Shown: piece by piece, positions 1-7,045 of the stretch
Numbering within the stretch: position 1 is the first letter of the stretch
Layout: every line of letters begins with the position of its first letter
DNA from: Helicobacteraceae bacterium
Lineage (GTDB): Bacteria > Campylobacterota > Campylobacteria > Campylobacterales > Sulfurimonadaceae
NCBI GenBank assembly: GCA_015489055.1
Contig: WFMO01000011.1
Location: forward strand, 1-20,714
DNA: 20,714 nt
Reading direction: 5' to 3'
Position numbers and translations under genes: made by a program
Notes under the pieces: generated by a model
Told to the model about the DNA's origin: nothing
Seen by the model: the letters and a program-made list of their open reading frames with translations, nothing else
Databases searched by the model: none

Positions 1-638
1 AGTTTAATTCCCCAGCTAAATGAGGTTCTTGTGACAGACAGATCGTTTAGACCACTTTTGATAAAGTTTGTAATCTCAGTTTTACGTGAACGGGGTAATA
101 TAAAATCTGGATTTGATTCATAAAACTCTAATAATTTTTTTTCATACTTAGATAATCTAAAAAAATAACTTTCTTCTTCTACGATTGTAGTTTCACGCCC
201 ACAATCAGGACAAAATTCACCATCAACAAGTTGAGTTTGAGGAAAAAATGCTTCACAACTCACACAATAATGACCTGAATAATTTCCTTTATATATATCG
301 CCATTTTTATACATTGTTAAAAATGCTTTTTGTACACCTTTTGTATGATTTACATCTGTTGTCCTGATAAACTTATCATAACTGATATCTAAGCTATCCC
401 ATAAATCTTTAAAGGTTTTACTGATTTCATTGGCAAAATCTTGAGGAAGCATATTATTCTTCTTAGCAGATTCTTCTATCTTTTGTCCATGCTCATCCGT
501 TCCTGTCAAAAAGAAAACATCATCACCTTTTAATCTTGAATATCTAGCCATCGTATCGGCTATAAAAGTTGTATATGCATGCCCTATATGAGCTTCACCG
601 TTTACATAATATATCGGAGTTGTTATATAGTTTGTCAT
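1..638 (-). CDS. metG: Methionyl-tRNA synthetase, N-terminal part (partial at window edge)
   Basis: Charges tRNA-Met with methionine in the cytosol. The reading frame is open from the ATG at 638 to the left edge, giving about 212 residues; the C-terminal part, including the expected KMSKS loop, lies outside the window. Visible are the N-terminus MTNYITTPIYYVNGEAHIGHAY with the HIGH motif at residues 17-20, the segment FLTGTDEHGQKI typical of MetRS, and a zinc knuckle with two CxxC pairs (CVSC and CPDC). AAAGGA lies about 10 bases upstream of the start. The next gene upstream, a small four-cysteine ORF on the same strand, ends 18 bases before this start, so the two are probably co-transcribed. 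From memory the neighbourhood matches C. jejuni Cj0838c (metS) onwards. Identification is secure; only the length is unknown. Confidence 0.95.
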   Translation of the reverse strand, partial: MTNYITTPIYYVNGEAHIGHAYTTFIADTMARYSRLKGDDVFFLTGTDEHGQKIEESAKKNNMLPQDFANEISKTFKDLWDSLDISYDKFIRTTDVNHTKGVQKAFLTMYKNGDIYKGNYSGHYCVSCEAFFPQTQLVDGEFCPDCGRETTIVEEESYFFRLSKYEKKLLEFYESNPDFILPRSRKTEITNFIKSGLNDLSVTRTSFSWGIK

Positions 639-656
639 ATGTTAATTATTCCTTTA

Positions 657-857
657 TTAAAATTCAAATCCACCAGATTGTCCTTTAGACATTGAGTTAT
701 ATACACTATTTACATAGTCCAGTCTTATATTGCAGCCTATGAAAGATTCGCACTTACTACAACTGTTAATATTTCTTTTTTTTTGACAAAGTTGCAAAAC
801 AGCAAGTTTGTCATCCAGATGTTTTTCAAATTTATTATCATCTGTCTTTATATGCAT
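657..857 (-). CDS. Small conserved four-cysteine protein between metG and fbp
   Basis: A 66-residue protein of unknown function. I chose the ATG at 857, which has AAAAGG six bases upstream; a TTG directly before it (860) would add one residue. The start lies inside the end of fbp (20-base overlap), suggesting translational coupling. Cysteines at residues 24, 33, 36 and 42 give the pattern C-x8-C-x2-C-x5-C, which could bind a metal or Fe-S cluster. The N-terminal half is charged and probably helical, and the C-terminus ends in a glycine-rich SGGFEF tail. No signal peptide or membrane segment is seen. From memory, a small hypothetical protein occupies the same place in C. jejuni (Cj0839c), which argues that this is a real conserved gene. 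Metal binding is inference from cysteine spacing only. Confidence 0.75.
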   Translation of the reverse strand: MHIKTDDNKFEKHLDDKLAVLQLCQKKRNINSCSKCESFIGCNIRLDYVNSVYNSMSKGQSGGFEF

Positions 858-1677
858 CAATAACCTTTTCTATCTCATACTTAGAACCAAAAAAACATGG
901 GGAGGTATCGTGAATGTGCGAACAACCCAATTCCATGATATCTTGCTTAGAATCCACAGCAAAACCACCGGCTTTTTTATAGATAAATGCAAAAGGAAAA
1001 ACTTCAAATAATTTTCTTAGTTTTCCATGTGGTTTATCAGAAGTAGCAGGATAAGAAAATAATCCTCCTCCTTTTAAGAGTATCTGATGTAAATCAGGTA
1101 CCATTCCACCTGAATAACGCAATCGGTATCCTTCACTAAAGAGTGAATCTACTAATTGCTTATGGTACGGCTTCCAATTTTGCTGCGTACCGCCGGGGGC
1201 GTTTAGCTTACCTTTATTATTTAGACGAATCTCCTTGATGTATTCAAACGAATTATTTTGCAAAAGATGCAGTTTTACCTTGTTATGGGCAAATACCATT
1301 TCAACCCTTGGCCCATAAACAACATAACATGCAGCAACCATATTTTTTGCTTCAAAACCATCTTTGTAAATACCGAAAATAGAGCCTACGCTTAAATTGA
1401 CATCCAACAAAGAAGAGCCGTCAATAGGGTCATAAGCTATAAAATATGGGCTTTGTTTGTGAAACTGCACGGCAGCTTCTTTTTCTTCACTTGCTATTGA
1501 GTTTATAGAAGCAATTTTACTAAATTCTTCTTCTATAATCATGTCGCACTTAATATCGAGCTGAAGTTGCAACTCACCTGAACTGTTTTGAGACTCGCTA
1601 TATCCAATATCTTTTGTATCAATAGCTTGTTTAATTTTTTTTGCGCTTTGTTGTATAGCTTTGAAAATATTATCCAT
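838..1677 (-). CDS. fbp: Fructose-1,6-bisphosphatase, class I
   Basis: Hydrolyses fructose 1,6-bisphosphate to fructose 6-phosphate, the committing step of gluconeogenesis. The 279-residue length suits the short campylobacterial class I enzymes. The metal/phosphate-binding signature DPIDGSS is at residues 83-89, preceded by the acidic ASEEKE segment (62-67). [14 protein letters not shown] (187-200) and [20 protein letters not shown] (219 onward) match the substrate-binding and C-terminal blocks of the family. The start codon is 10 bases downstream of the mobB stop, with AAAGGG a short distance before it. mobB lies upstream and the four-cysteine ORF overlaps its 3' end, so the group is probably one operon. 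Assignment is firm from motifs; inositol monophosphatases share the fold but lack the [10 protein letters not shown] block. Confidence 0.95.
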   Translation of the reverse strand: MDNIFKAIQQSAKKIKQAIDTKDIGYSESQNSSGELQLQLDIKCDMIIEEEFSKIASINSIASEEKEAAVQFHKQSPYFIAYDPIDGSSLLDVNLSVGSIFGIYKDGFEAKNMVAACYVVYGPRVEMVFAHNKVKLHLLQNNSFEYIKEIRLNNKGKLNAPGGTQQNWKPYHKQLVDSLFSEGYRLRYSGGMVPDLHQILLKGGGLFSYPATSDKPHGKLRKLFEVFPFAFIYKKAGGFAVDSKQDIMELGCSHIHDTSPCFFGSKYEIEKVIDAYKDR

Positions 1678-1687
1678 TTTTTACCCT

Positions 1688-2209
1688 TTATATCTCTTGT
1701 GCATTTTTACAAATCCAGTTTAATATCTGATCTAAATCATCCAATTTTAAAATTGTAACATTTTTTTGCTTGTTTAAAAGTTCAAAATTTGATGCTTTTT
1801 CGTCTGTAGCTACAGCATCAATAAATCTTAAATAGCTCTCCTCAATAGACTGATGAAATACACCTATTCTTGGGACTTCAAAATCTTTATGACCTTCAAT
1901 TAGTAAAATATCAAATAAACCTACCATTTCAATAATCGTGCTTAGGTCTTTGGCATCTTGCGCAAAATATGTTGTTCTAGAGGGTGAGGTTACTACAACA
2001 TCGGCTCCGCAATCAAAAAATTTATAGCTATCTTTACCTTTAACGTCAAATCTTGCTTTATTTTTCGGATCATGCTTTAAAATCACCACTTTTTTCTTAT
2101 ATTTTTGTTTTAAAAGCTGTGCGATCTTTACAATCAATGTTGTTTTACCACTATTGGAAGGACCGCTAAAAGCCACTACTAACCTCTTTGTCGTTTCACA
2201 TAACTTCAT
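1688..2209 (-). CDS. mobB: MobB, molybdopterin-guanine dinucleotide biosynthesis adaptor
   Basis: A P-loop GTP-binding protein that assists MobA in attaching GMP to molybdopterin, supplying cofactor for bis-MGD enzymes such as formate dehydrogenase and nitrate reductase. It has 173 residues, the usual MobB size. The Walker A motif GPSNSGKTT is at residues 16-24, followed by ILKHDPKNKARFDVKGKDSYKFFDCGAD, a segment characteristic of MobB (switch region with the KH pair and the D-x-x-GKDS block). LLIEGHKDF corresponds to the family's LVEG-type block. It is the first gene of the minus-strand group running into fbp, with a candidate -10 box TATAAT at 2233-2238 and AAAAGG before the ATG. The function is known from the family; a role in this organism's anaerobic respiration is inference. 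Confidence 0.93.
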   Translation of the reverse strand: MKLCETTKRLVVAFSGPSNSGKTTLIVKIAQLLKQKYKKKVVILKHDPKNKARFDVKGKDSYKFFDCGADVVVTSPSRTTYFAQDAKDLSTIIEMVGLFDILLIEGHKDFEVPRIGVFHQSIEESYLRFIDAVATDEKASNFELLNKQKNVTILKLDDLDQILNWICKNAQEI

Positions 2210-2232
2210 ATCATCATACCTTTTATAAAACG

Positions 2233-2238
2233 ATTATA
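2233..2238 (-). promoter_or_regulatory. Candidate -10 box for the mobB-fbp-metG group
   Basis: A perfect TATAAT on the minus strand, 24 bases upstream of the mobB ATG in a 102-base divergent intergenic region. No convincing -35 is visible, which is common for campylobacterial sigma-70 promoters. Confidence 0.5.
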
Positions 2239-2277
2239 CTTTATAGTCGTTAAAAAGATGTTTAACCTAATTAAAGA

Positions 2278-2283
2278 TATACT
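2278..2283 (+). promoter_or_regulatory. Candidate -10 box for the lipoprotein gene
   Basis: TATACT on the plus strand, 28 bases before the ATG at 2312; AAGGTG follows at 2298-2303 as a ribosome binding site. The -35 side is only AT-rich. Confidence 0.4.
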
Positions 2284-2311
2284 TACACATCTAAAATAAG
2301 GTGTTATTTAC

Positions 2312-2776
2312 ATGAAACTATCAGGGTTTGTTTATTTGTTAATTATTATATTTTTTGGCGGTTGCGCATCATCAAATGCATTTACAAAATTTCATATTTC
2401 CTCTAATGAACAATACGCTTTTTCAAACTTTCAATTATCGGACATATCGTACAAACAGCGATCTATCGGAACCATTGAAGCAATATATCTGAATAATATT
2501 TTTCCTAAGAGATACAATCATGATGAATATTTTTATGTGATTGTTTATCTTCGTAGCAATCAAGCATTAAAATACACGTTAAACGGACACAACCCCTTGC
2601 AAGTAACAAAGCTTGCTAAGCATAATCATTTTAGTAATTTATTGCCAATTATTGATAATTGGCACAAATATTATCTTGTAAAATTCAAACATATCGCCAA
2701 TGAGAACTTGGTGTTTCGTGCAAAACAGGCTAACTTTCTTTCCTATCCTTTAAGGTATTTAAAAACTTTACGATAG
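2312..2776 (+). CDS. Putative lipoprotein, unknown function
   Basis: A 154-residue exported protein. The N-terminus MKLSGFVYLLIIIFFGGCASS is a clear lipoprotein signal with a GGC lipobox; the lipidated cysteine would be residue 18. The mature part is rich in aromatic, Asn and basic residues and shows no domain I recognise. AAGGTG lies about 8 bases before the ATG. It is the only plus-strand gene in an otherwise minus-strand block and converges on slt, sharing 47 bases with it at the 3' ends. From memory, C. jejuni has a putative lipoprotein (Cj0842) in the same position and orientation between mobB and slt, supporting a real conserved gene. Its neighbour suggests a cell-envelope role, but that is inference from position alone. 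Confidence 0.8.
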   Translation: MKLSGFVYLLIIIFFGGCASSNAFTKFHISSNEQYAFSNFQLSDISYKQRSIGTIEAIYLNNIFPKRYNHDEYFYVIVYLRSNQALKYTLNGHNPLQVTKLAKHNHFSNLLPIIDNWHKYYLVKFKHIANENLVFRAKQANFLSYPLRYLKTLR

Positions 2777-4337
2777 AAGCATGATGCCCCATGATGTTTT
2801 GATACATAATATAATTTGTCAATACTCTCTTGCCATATCCTCTGGTTTGACTATTTGCCATCATCTCCATGCTTAAAAATGGTTCGTATTTTCCATTTGT
2901 AAATCTATCGCTGGATAAATAATGTCGTAAAAATCCATAACCTCCATTGTATGCATATGCCTGAAAAAGTGGATTTTTTACATGTCTTTGTAACCAAAAA
3001 AGATATTTTTTAGCAAACAGTAGATTTACTTTTGGTTTGAAGAGTTCATTGTAGGAGGTTATATTAAAATGAAGCTGATGAGCTAAATTATCTACAACAA
3101 AAGGCATAAGCTGCATCAGTCCAAGGGCGTATGAAGTTGAAATAGCAGATGGGATAAAACGACTTTCCTGACGCATAATAGCATATATAAATGCTTGATG
3201 CTTTAAACTTAAATTATCGATCATATCTTGATATGGCGTAATAAAATTATGAATCTTATACCTATAAGCACGTGAAATAATAAATGCCTGGACTGATTGA
3301 AGATTTTTTGCCTGATATTCTTTAGCTAGACTAAATAGTTTATCATAAGAAGTGCTATAAATTTGTTGTCTTATTTTTCTCCAAACAAATGGATTATCTA
3401 TATTTGTGTTTCTTATAGCAGGCTTTGTATAAACTTGTGTAAAATAATTATTTATCTTTACATGTAAAAATTCTTTTGCATACAAAGTATATAAGTTTAT
3501 AGTAGTTGATGCCGATAAAAAATGCAAGTAAGACTTATTACCGCTCACTAGATATTCCCAAAAAAGTATTTTATCTTGCATACGTGGTGAGGTTGCTTTC
3601 ATGTATGCCATACTGAGGTACTGTTTTGCTTTTTTGGGTTTATGAAGTCTTAGAGCATTTAAAGACAAATAAAAATTACTTTGTGGGCTTAGCTTGTCTG
3701 CATCAAGATAAAGCAAAGCATGGTGCAGATTATTTAACTTATAATCAGTTACGGCAATTTTTATAAACGTAGCAAATTTACTAGATTCCATCAGTTTGTC
3801 TAGCACGTTTATGCTGTATTGATGGTTAAAGTGCTTGTTTCGATATTTACTCCCACTTTGATTGAAAACTTTCAATACCGTATCAGCAGGATACTTTAAT
3901 AATGTATCCGCAAGAGCACCATGCCCCATAAATGAAAGATAATTGGCTGTATCATTATCATCAATATTTTTAGCAATAAATAAGAGTCTGCTTGCCTTAA
4001 AAAAAGTTGCCTTATATGGCGAAAGTGCAATATCAAGACATTGCATATTGGAAGTCTGAAGTAACTTTGTCTTAGATAGTGTCATGCAATACGTTATAAA
4101 GTGCAATTTTTTAGAACCGCTTCTTTTTGAGTAAGCTAGTAAAAGTTTTCTATTGAAAAAATCACTTTGATCAAACGCTAACTGGGCATTACGTGGAGTG
4201 ATTTTTTGTTGCAGATATTGCCATATCATAAAGTCTTTAGCAATAGATTTTGGCTTATCATTAATCTGATGCAAAGTAATATGTGCGTCTAAATAAATGC
4301 ACAATCCAAAAGCTATAAAAAAGAAAATCCGTATCAT
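2730..4337 (-). CDS. slt: Soluble-type lytic murein transglycosylase (Slt family)
   Basis: Cleaves the MurNAc-GlcNAc bond of peptidoglycan in the periplasm, forming 1,6-anhydro-muropeptides. It has 535 residues: a signal peptide ([18 protein letters not shown]), a long helical alpha-superhelical region as in Slt70 (about 30-370), then a C-terminal SLT domain. The catalytic glutamate is probably E391 in IYAIMRQESRF, followed by the family blocks ALGLMQLMP (residues 404-412) and YAYNGGYG (about 461-468). Its ATG overlaps the yggT stop by 4 bases (ATGA), so translation is coupled to yggT and gltX upstream. The 3' end overlaps the opposed lipoprotein gene. From memory, C. jejuni Cj0843c is the positional counterpart. 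Identification is strong. Confidence 0.92.
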   Translation of the reverse strand: MIRIFFFIAFGLCIYLDAHITLHQINDKPKSIAKDFMIWQYLQQKITPRNAQLAFDQSDFFNRKLLLAYSKRSGSKKLHFITYCMTLSKTKLLQTSNMQCLDIALSPYKATFFKASRLLFIAKNIDDNDTANYLSFMGHGALADTLLKYPADTVLKVFNQSGSKYRNKHFNHQYSINVLDKLMESSKFATFIKIAVTDYKLNNLHHALLYLDADKLSPQSNFYLSLNALRLHKPKKAKQYLSMAYMKATSPRMQDKILFWEYLVSGNKSYLHFLSASTTINLYTLYAKEFLHVKINNYFTQVYTKPAIRNTNIDNPFVWRKIRQQIYSTSYDKLFSLAKEYQAKNLQSVQAFIISRAYRYKIHNFITPYQDMIDNLSLKHQAFIYAIMRQESRFIPSAISTSYALGLMQLMPFVVDNLAHQLHFNITSYNELFKPKVNLLFAKKYLFWLQRHVKNPLFQAYAYNGGYGFLRHYLSSDRFTNGKYEPFLSMEMMANSQTRGYGKRVLTNYIMYQNIMGHHASIVKFLNTLKDRKES

Positions 4338-4615
4338 ACAATGAGAGAATTTAAGGCACTACTTAATAATATAGTTACAATTTGCAAAACAACGATTATA
4401 ATAAGCGGAGCTAAATCTATGCCATTAAAAATAGTTGGGACAAAACGCCTGACAAACGTATATGCCGGCTCTGTAAGCCTATACAATATTTGTACAATTT
4501 TATTTCTAGGATCAGGATTAACCCATGTTAGTAATGCTGCGACAATAATAACCCACATGTAAATATTAATAAGACTGATAACAATACTGCCTAATTGAAT
4601 GATAATTTGATTCAT
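4334..4615 (-). CDS. yggT: YggT family membrane protein
   Basis: A 93-residue inner-membrane protein of the YggT family, whose exact role is unresolved; members are linked to osmotic tolerance and membrane organisation. Two hydrophobic segments are visible, around residues 4-30 and 65-90. They flank the family segment [20 protein letters not shown], followed by [23 protein letters not shown]. It overlaps both neighbours by 4 bases: its ATG shares bases with the gltX stop, and its stop with the slt start. It is therefore the middle gene of a tightly coupled gltX-yggT-slt unit. Family assignment is confident; function is not. Confidence 0.88.
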   Translation of the reverse strand: MNQIIIQLGSIVISLINIYMWVIIVAALLTWVNPDPRNKIVQILYRLTEPAYTFVRRFVPTIFNGIDLAPLIIIVVLQIVTILLSSALNSLIV

Positions 4616-5910
4616 TTTACAATCTCTTTTATATAATTTTTTAGATATGGATACAGGTCTGAGAGTTCAGGTCCATGTTCGCTCCCTGTTAAAAGCAAAC
4701 GCAGCGGTTTAAAAAAGTTTTTTCCTCTTAATCCAGTAGAGTTGACAATATGGTTTTTAAATTCATCAAATGTTTCAAAGTGGGGTGCTATTTTTATTGA
4801 CTCACGAATCAATGCTGCCGGTTTAAAAAAGTCATCAGGGATTACTTTTTCATCGAAAATAGAACCGATTTTATCTCTAAGCTCTTTTAGTGTTTGGGCT
4901 TCATCAAGATATATTTTGGCGATATTACCAATGTCTTCATCCGCAAAGCCAACATATCGTGACAATTCTTTTGAGTCCATAAGTTTTAAATGTTCACGAT
5001 TAATAAATTTTAATTTATCTAAATCAAATCTTACGGGTGCTTTTGAAATTTTAGTTATATCAAACCATCCAACAGCTTCTTCAAGTGTGAAAATCTCTTG
5101 TGGGGGCGCGTTGCCTATTAAAATCAGATAATTAGCAATCGCTGAAGGCAAAAAACCTTCTTCAAGCATCCATTTTACACTAGATGCGTTATCTCGCTTA
5201 CTCATTTTTTTACCAAGCTCATTTAGTATAATAGGCAAGTGTGCGTATTGTATCTCTTTGGTATAACCCAATGCTTCTCTGATTGCAGCTTGCTTTGGGC
5301 TATTGCTGACATGATCTTCTCCGCGAATAACTAGCGATACGTCACTAAGCATATCATCAACTCCACAGGCAAAATTATAGGTTGGAGTTTTATCTTGACG
5401 CATAATAATAAAGCTGTCTATTTCATCTGGCGTAAACTCTATTTTACCTTTAATTAAATCGTTTATGATTACGTTGTGCAGCGGTTTTTTTAATCGTACT
5501 ACAAACGGATTTTGATTGTCTATTGTTAGTTCTGCCGGTAAATTTTCACATGCCCCATCATATCTGTAAGGTCGTTTTTCTTTCTTAGCTTTCTCTCTGC
5601 TTAGCTCTAGCGTCTGTGGTGAACAAAAGCAATTAAAGGCTTTTTTATTATGGAGCAGATCAAGAGCCATCATGCTATGAAATTTAAAATTTTTACTTTG
5701 ATATATGACCTCTTGATATTTGATACCAAAAATTTCTAAAATTTCTAAAATTTCTTTATCTTTGCCCTTAATATTACGCTCTTTATCCGTATCTTCTATC
5801 CTAACTACCAAACCCTCATGTTTTTGCTGTGCTACTATATAATTAAACAAAGCAACTCTAAGATTGCCTATATGCATATCGCCTGTCGGACTGGGTGCAA
5901 AACGTAACAT
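4612..5910 (-). CDS. gltX: Glutamyl-tRNA synthetase (class I)
   Basis: Attaches glutamate to tRNA-Glu. I place the start at the ATG at 5910 (432 residues): it has AGGAA 5-6 bases upstream and begins [17 protein letters not shown], the normal GltX N-terminus; the longer frame to a TTG at 5967 would add 19 residues without a ribosome site. The HIGH-type motif is HIGN (residues 13-16), the KMSKR loop is at 235-239, and the block [10 protein letters not shown] follows family pattern. Campylobacterota commonly carry two GltX proteins, one of them specialised for mischarging tRNA-Gln; the sequence read here does not let me say which this is. tRNA-Glu lies 116 bases upstream on the same strand. A small hairpin (TAGGC 5932-5936 with GCCTA 5946-5950) lies in the leader. 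Confidence 0.93.
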   Translation of the reverse strand: MLRFAPSPTGDMHIGNLRVALFNYIVAQQKHEGLVVRIEDTDKERNIKGKDKEILEILEIFGIKYQEVIYQSKNFKFHSMMALDLLHNKKAFNCFCSPQTLELSREKAKKEKRPYRYDGACENLPAELTIDNQNPFVVRLKKPLHNVIINDLIKGKIEFTPDEIDSFIIMRQDKTPTYNFACGVDDMLSDVSLVIRGEDHVSNSPKQAAIREALGYTKEIQYAHLPIILNELGKKMSKRDNASSVKWMLEEGFLPSAIANYLILIGNAPPQEIFTLEEAVGWFDITKISKAPVRFDLDKLKFINREHLKLMDSKELSRYVGFADEDIGNIAKIYLDEAQTLKELRDKIGSIFDEKVIPDDFFKPAALIRESIKIAPHFETFDEFKNHIVNSTGLRGKNFFKPLRLLLTGSEHGPELSDLYPYLKNYIKEIVK

Positions 5911-6026
5911 AAAATTCCTATACTGTTTTATTAGGCGTAATTTTAGCCTATTATTGCTTAAGAGCAACTCTAAATACTAAAAAAATTAAACAAATTAAAT
6001 AGATAACTGATGAGATATGGGATGGT

Positions 6027-6101
6027 TGGTGACTCCAAGGGGATTTGAACCCCTATGGCAAGGATGAAAACCTTGAATCCTAACCATTAGATGATGGAGC
6101 C
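6027..6101 (-). tRNA. tRNA-Glu (anticodon UUC)
   Basis: The minus strand folds as a complete 75-base tRNA. The acceptor stem GGCTCCA pairs with TGGAGTC (one G-U pair) and is followed by discriminator A and an encoded CCA. The anticodon arm is CAAGG-TTTTCAT-CCTTG, giving anticodon TTC for glutamate. The T arm is AGGGG-TTCAAAT-CCCCT. It lies directly upstream of gltX on the same strand, and a perfect -10 box sits 22-27 bases before its 5' end. Cotranscription with gltX is possible, as no terminator is visible between them. Confidence 0.97.
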
Positions 6102-6122
6102 GTCACTAAAAGTGAGGCTGAA

Positions 6123-6128
6123 ATTATA
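6123..6128 (-). promoter_or_regulatory. -10 box for tRNA-Glu
   Basis: TATAAT on the minus strand places transcription start near 6116, about 15 bases before the mature tRNA. A small inverted repeat TCACT-AGTGA (6103-6115) lies in this short leader. Confidence 0.6.
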
Positions 6129-6164
6129 ATTAGTTACTTATTAAAAATAACTTAAAATAAAGAT

Positions 6165-6716
6165 CTATTGGTCTTTAAAAAAGTTTCTAAGCGAACGTAT
6201 AATAATCGCATTTTTTGATATGCTTTCTAATTTTGCATTTTCATTTACAATTTCGTATAAATCCATAGGAAGAGAGATCGAAAATGTTTTTGTTTCAATC
6301 TTTTTCTTTTTTGAAATCATAGAGATTATATTAGATAGCAATTCAATGATTTTTTTAGTATCGATAGGTTTTTGTATAAAACTGTTTACTCCTATCTCTA
6401 TGGATTTAGATATTTTATCAATATCATTACTAGCAGAAATCACTATCAAGATTTGATTTGGATTGCTTTTTCTAACTAGGCGAGCAAGCTCTATGCCGTC
6501 TAATTCCGGCATTATAATATCTAAGAAGATGATATCAGGATGAAATTTTTCATACATCGCCAATGCTTCTTTGCCGTCAAAAGCAGAGTAAACATCTTGA
6601 AAAAAATTTTTGAAAGTCGAACTAAGTAGCTCATTCGCCACAGCTTCATCTTCAACCACCATGGCAGTTAGTCTTTTTGTTTGTTCTGATAGTTGAACTA
6701 AGTCTATACTAGACAT
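6165..6716 (-). CDS. Response regulator with REC domain and ribbon-helix-helix-like output domain
   Basis: A 183-residue two-component response regulator. Residues 15-133 form a receiver domain: acidic pocket E22/D23, phosphoacceptor D66 in IIFLDIIMPELDG, switch S94 in IVISAS and the conserved K116 in QKP. After a lysine-rich linker (136-140), residues 143-181 read as a beta-strand (TFSISLP) followed by two helices (DLYEIVNENAKLES and KNAIIIRSLRNFF). This is the layout of CopG/Arc/MetJ ribbon-helix-helix DNA-binding proteins, including the SLP strand end and the NAIIIRSLRNF helix. RHH output domains are uncommon in response regulators, where OmpR or NarL domains dominate. AAAGGAT precedes the ATG, and an inverted repeat overlaps the likely promoter. 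No histidine kinase gene is adjacent, so it appears orphan. The REC assignment is certain; the RHH assignment is by pattern. Confidence 0.9.
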   Translation of the reverse strand: MSSIDLVQLSEQTKRLTAMVVEDEAVANELLSSTFKNFFQDVYSAFDGKEALAMYEKFHPDIIFLDIIMPELDGIELARLVRKSNPNQILIVISASNDIDKISKSIEIGVNSFIQKPIDTKKIIELLSNIISMISKKKKIETKTFSISLPMDLYEIVNENAKLESISKNAIIIRSLRNFFKDQ

Positions 6717-6738
6717 ACAAATCCTTTTTAAATTTACC

Positions 6739-6754
6739 GTTATGGTATCATAAC
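6739..6754. promoter_or_regulatory. Perfect inverted repeat over the response-regulator promoter
   Basis: GTTATG-GTAT-CATAAC, a 6-base perfect inverted repeat. On the minus strand it contains TATGAT (6747-6752), a plausible -10 box 31 bases before the ATG at 6716. Its position fits an operator, perhaps for the regulator itself; this is inference. Confidence 0.4.
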
Positions 6755-6827
6755 AATAATAAACAAAGAATTAACATTTTAAATTACATTTCAACACAAG
6801 GGCATCTCTAAAATCATATAAATAGTT

Positions 6828-7031
6828 CTACTGTGATTTAAACTGCCCAAGCCATTGCCGATCATCTTCGGCTTGATTATCTTTTTGCGTTAACAACGAA
6901 GATATAATATCTTTAAGATCAGATTCGCTCATAAATTCTAAAAGTTCTATATTTATTGATGTTTTTTTGACATCTTCATGATTATTTAGTAAGTTTTCTA
7001 TATCTTTTATTAATTGCTGTTTTTTATCCAT
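6828..7031 (-). CDS. Small hypothetical protein downstream of citrate synthase
   Basis: A 67-residue protein I do not recognise. It is highly charged and predicted mainly helical (MDKKQQLIKDIENLLNN..., ELLEFMSESDLKDIISSLL), with a C-terminal QWLGQFKSQ tail; there is no signal peptide or membrane segment. It starts 14 bases after the gltA stop on the same strand, and AAGGTAC lies just upstream of the ATG, so it is probably the last gene of the rnpB-yggU-gltA group. The tight spacing and charged soluble composition support a real gene, but no function can be given. About 111 bases follow before the response regulator, without a clear rho-independent terminator. Confidence 0.6.
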   Translation of the reverse strand: MDKKQQLIKDIENLLNNHEDVKKTSINIELLEFMSESDLKDIISSLLTQKDNQAEDDRQWLGQFKSQ

Positions 7032-7045
7032 TAAGGTACTTGTAG

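Noticed and set aside
4341..5131. Plus-strand open frames opposite yggT and gltX
   Set aside because: They mirror clearly identified genes and have no recognisable protein features.
5911..5967. 19-residue N-terminal extension of GltX from a TTG at 5967
   Set aside because: No ribosome site there; the ATG at 5910 has AGGAA at good spacing and gives the standard GltX N-terminus.
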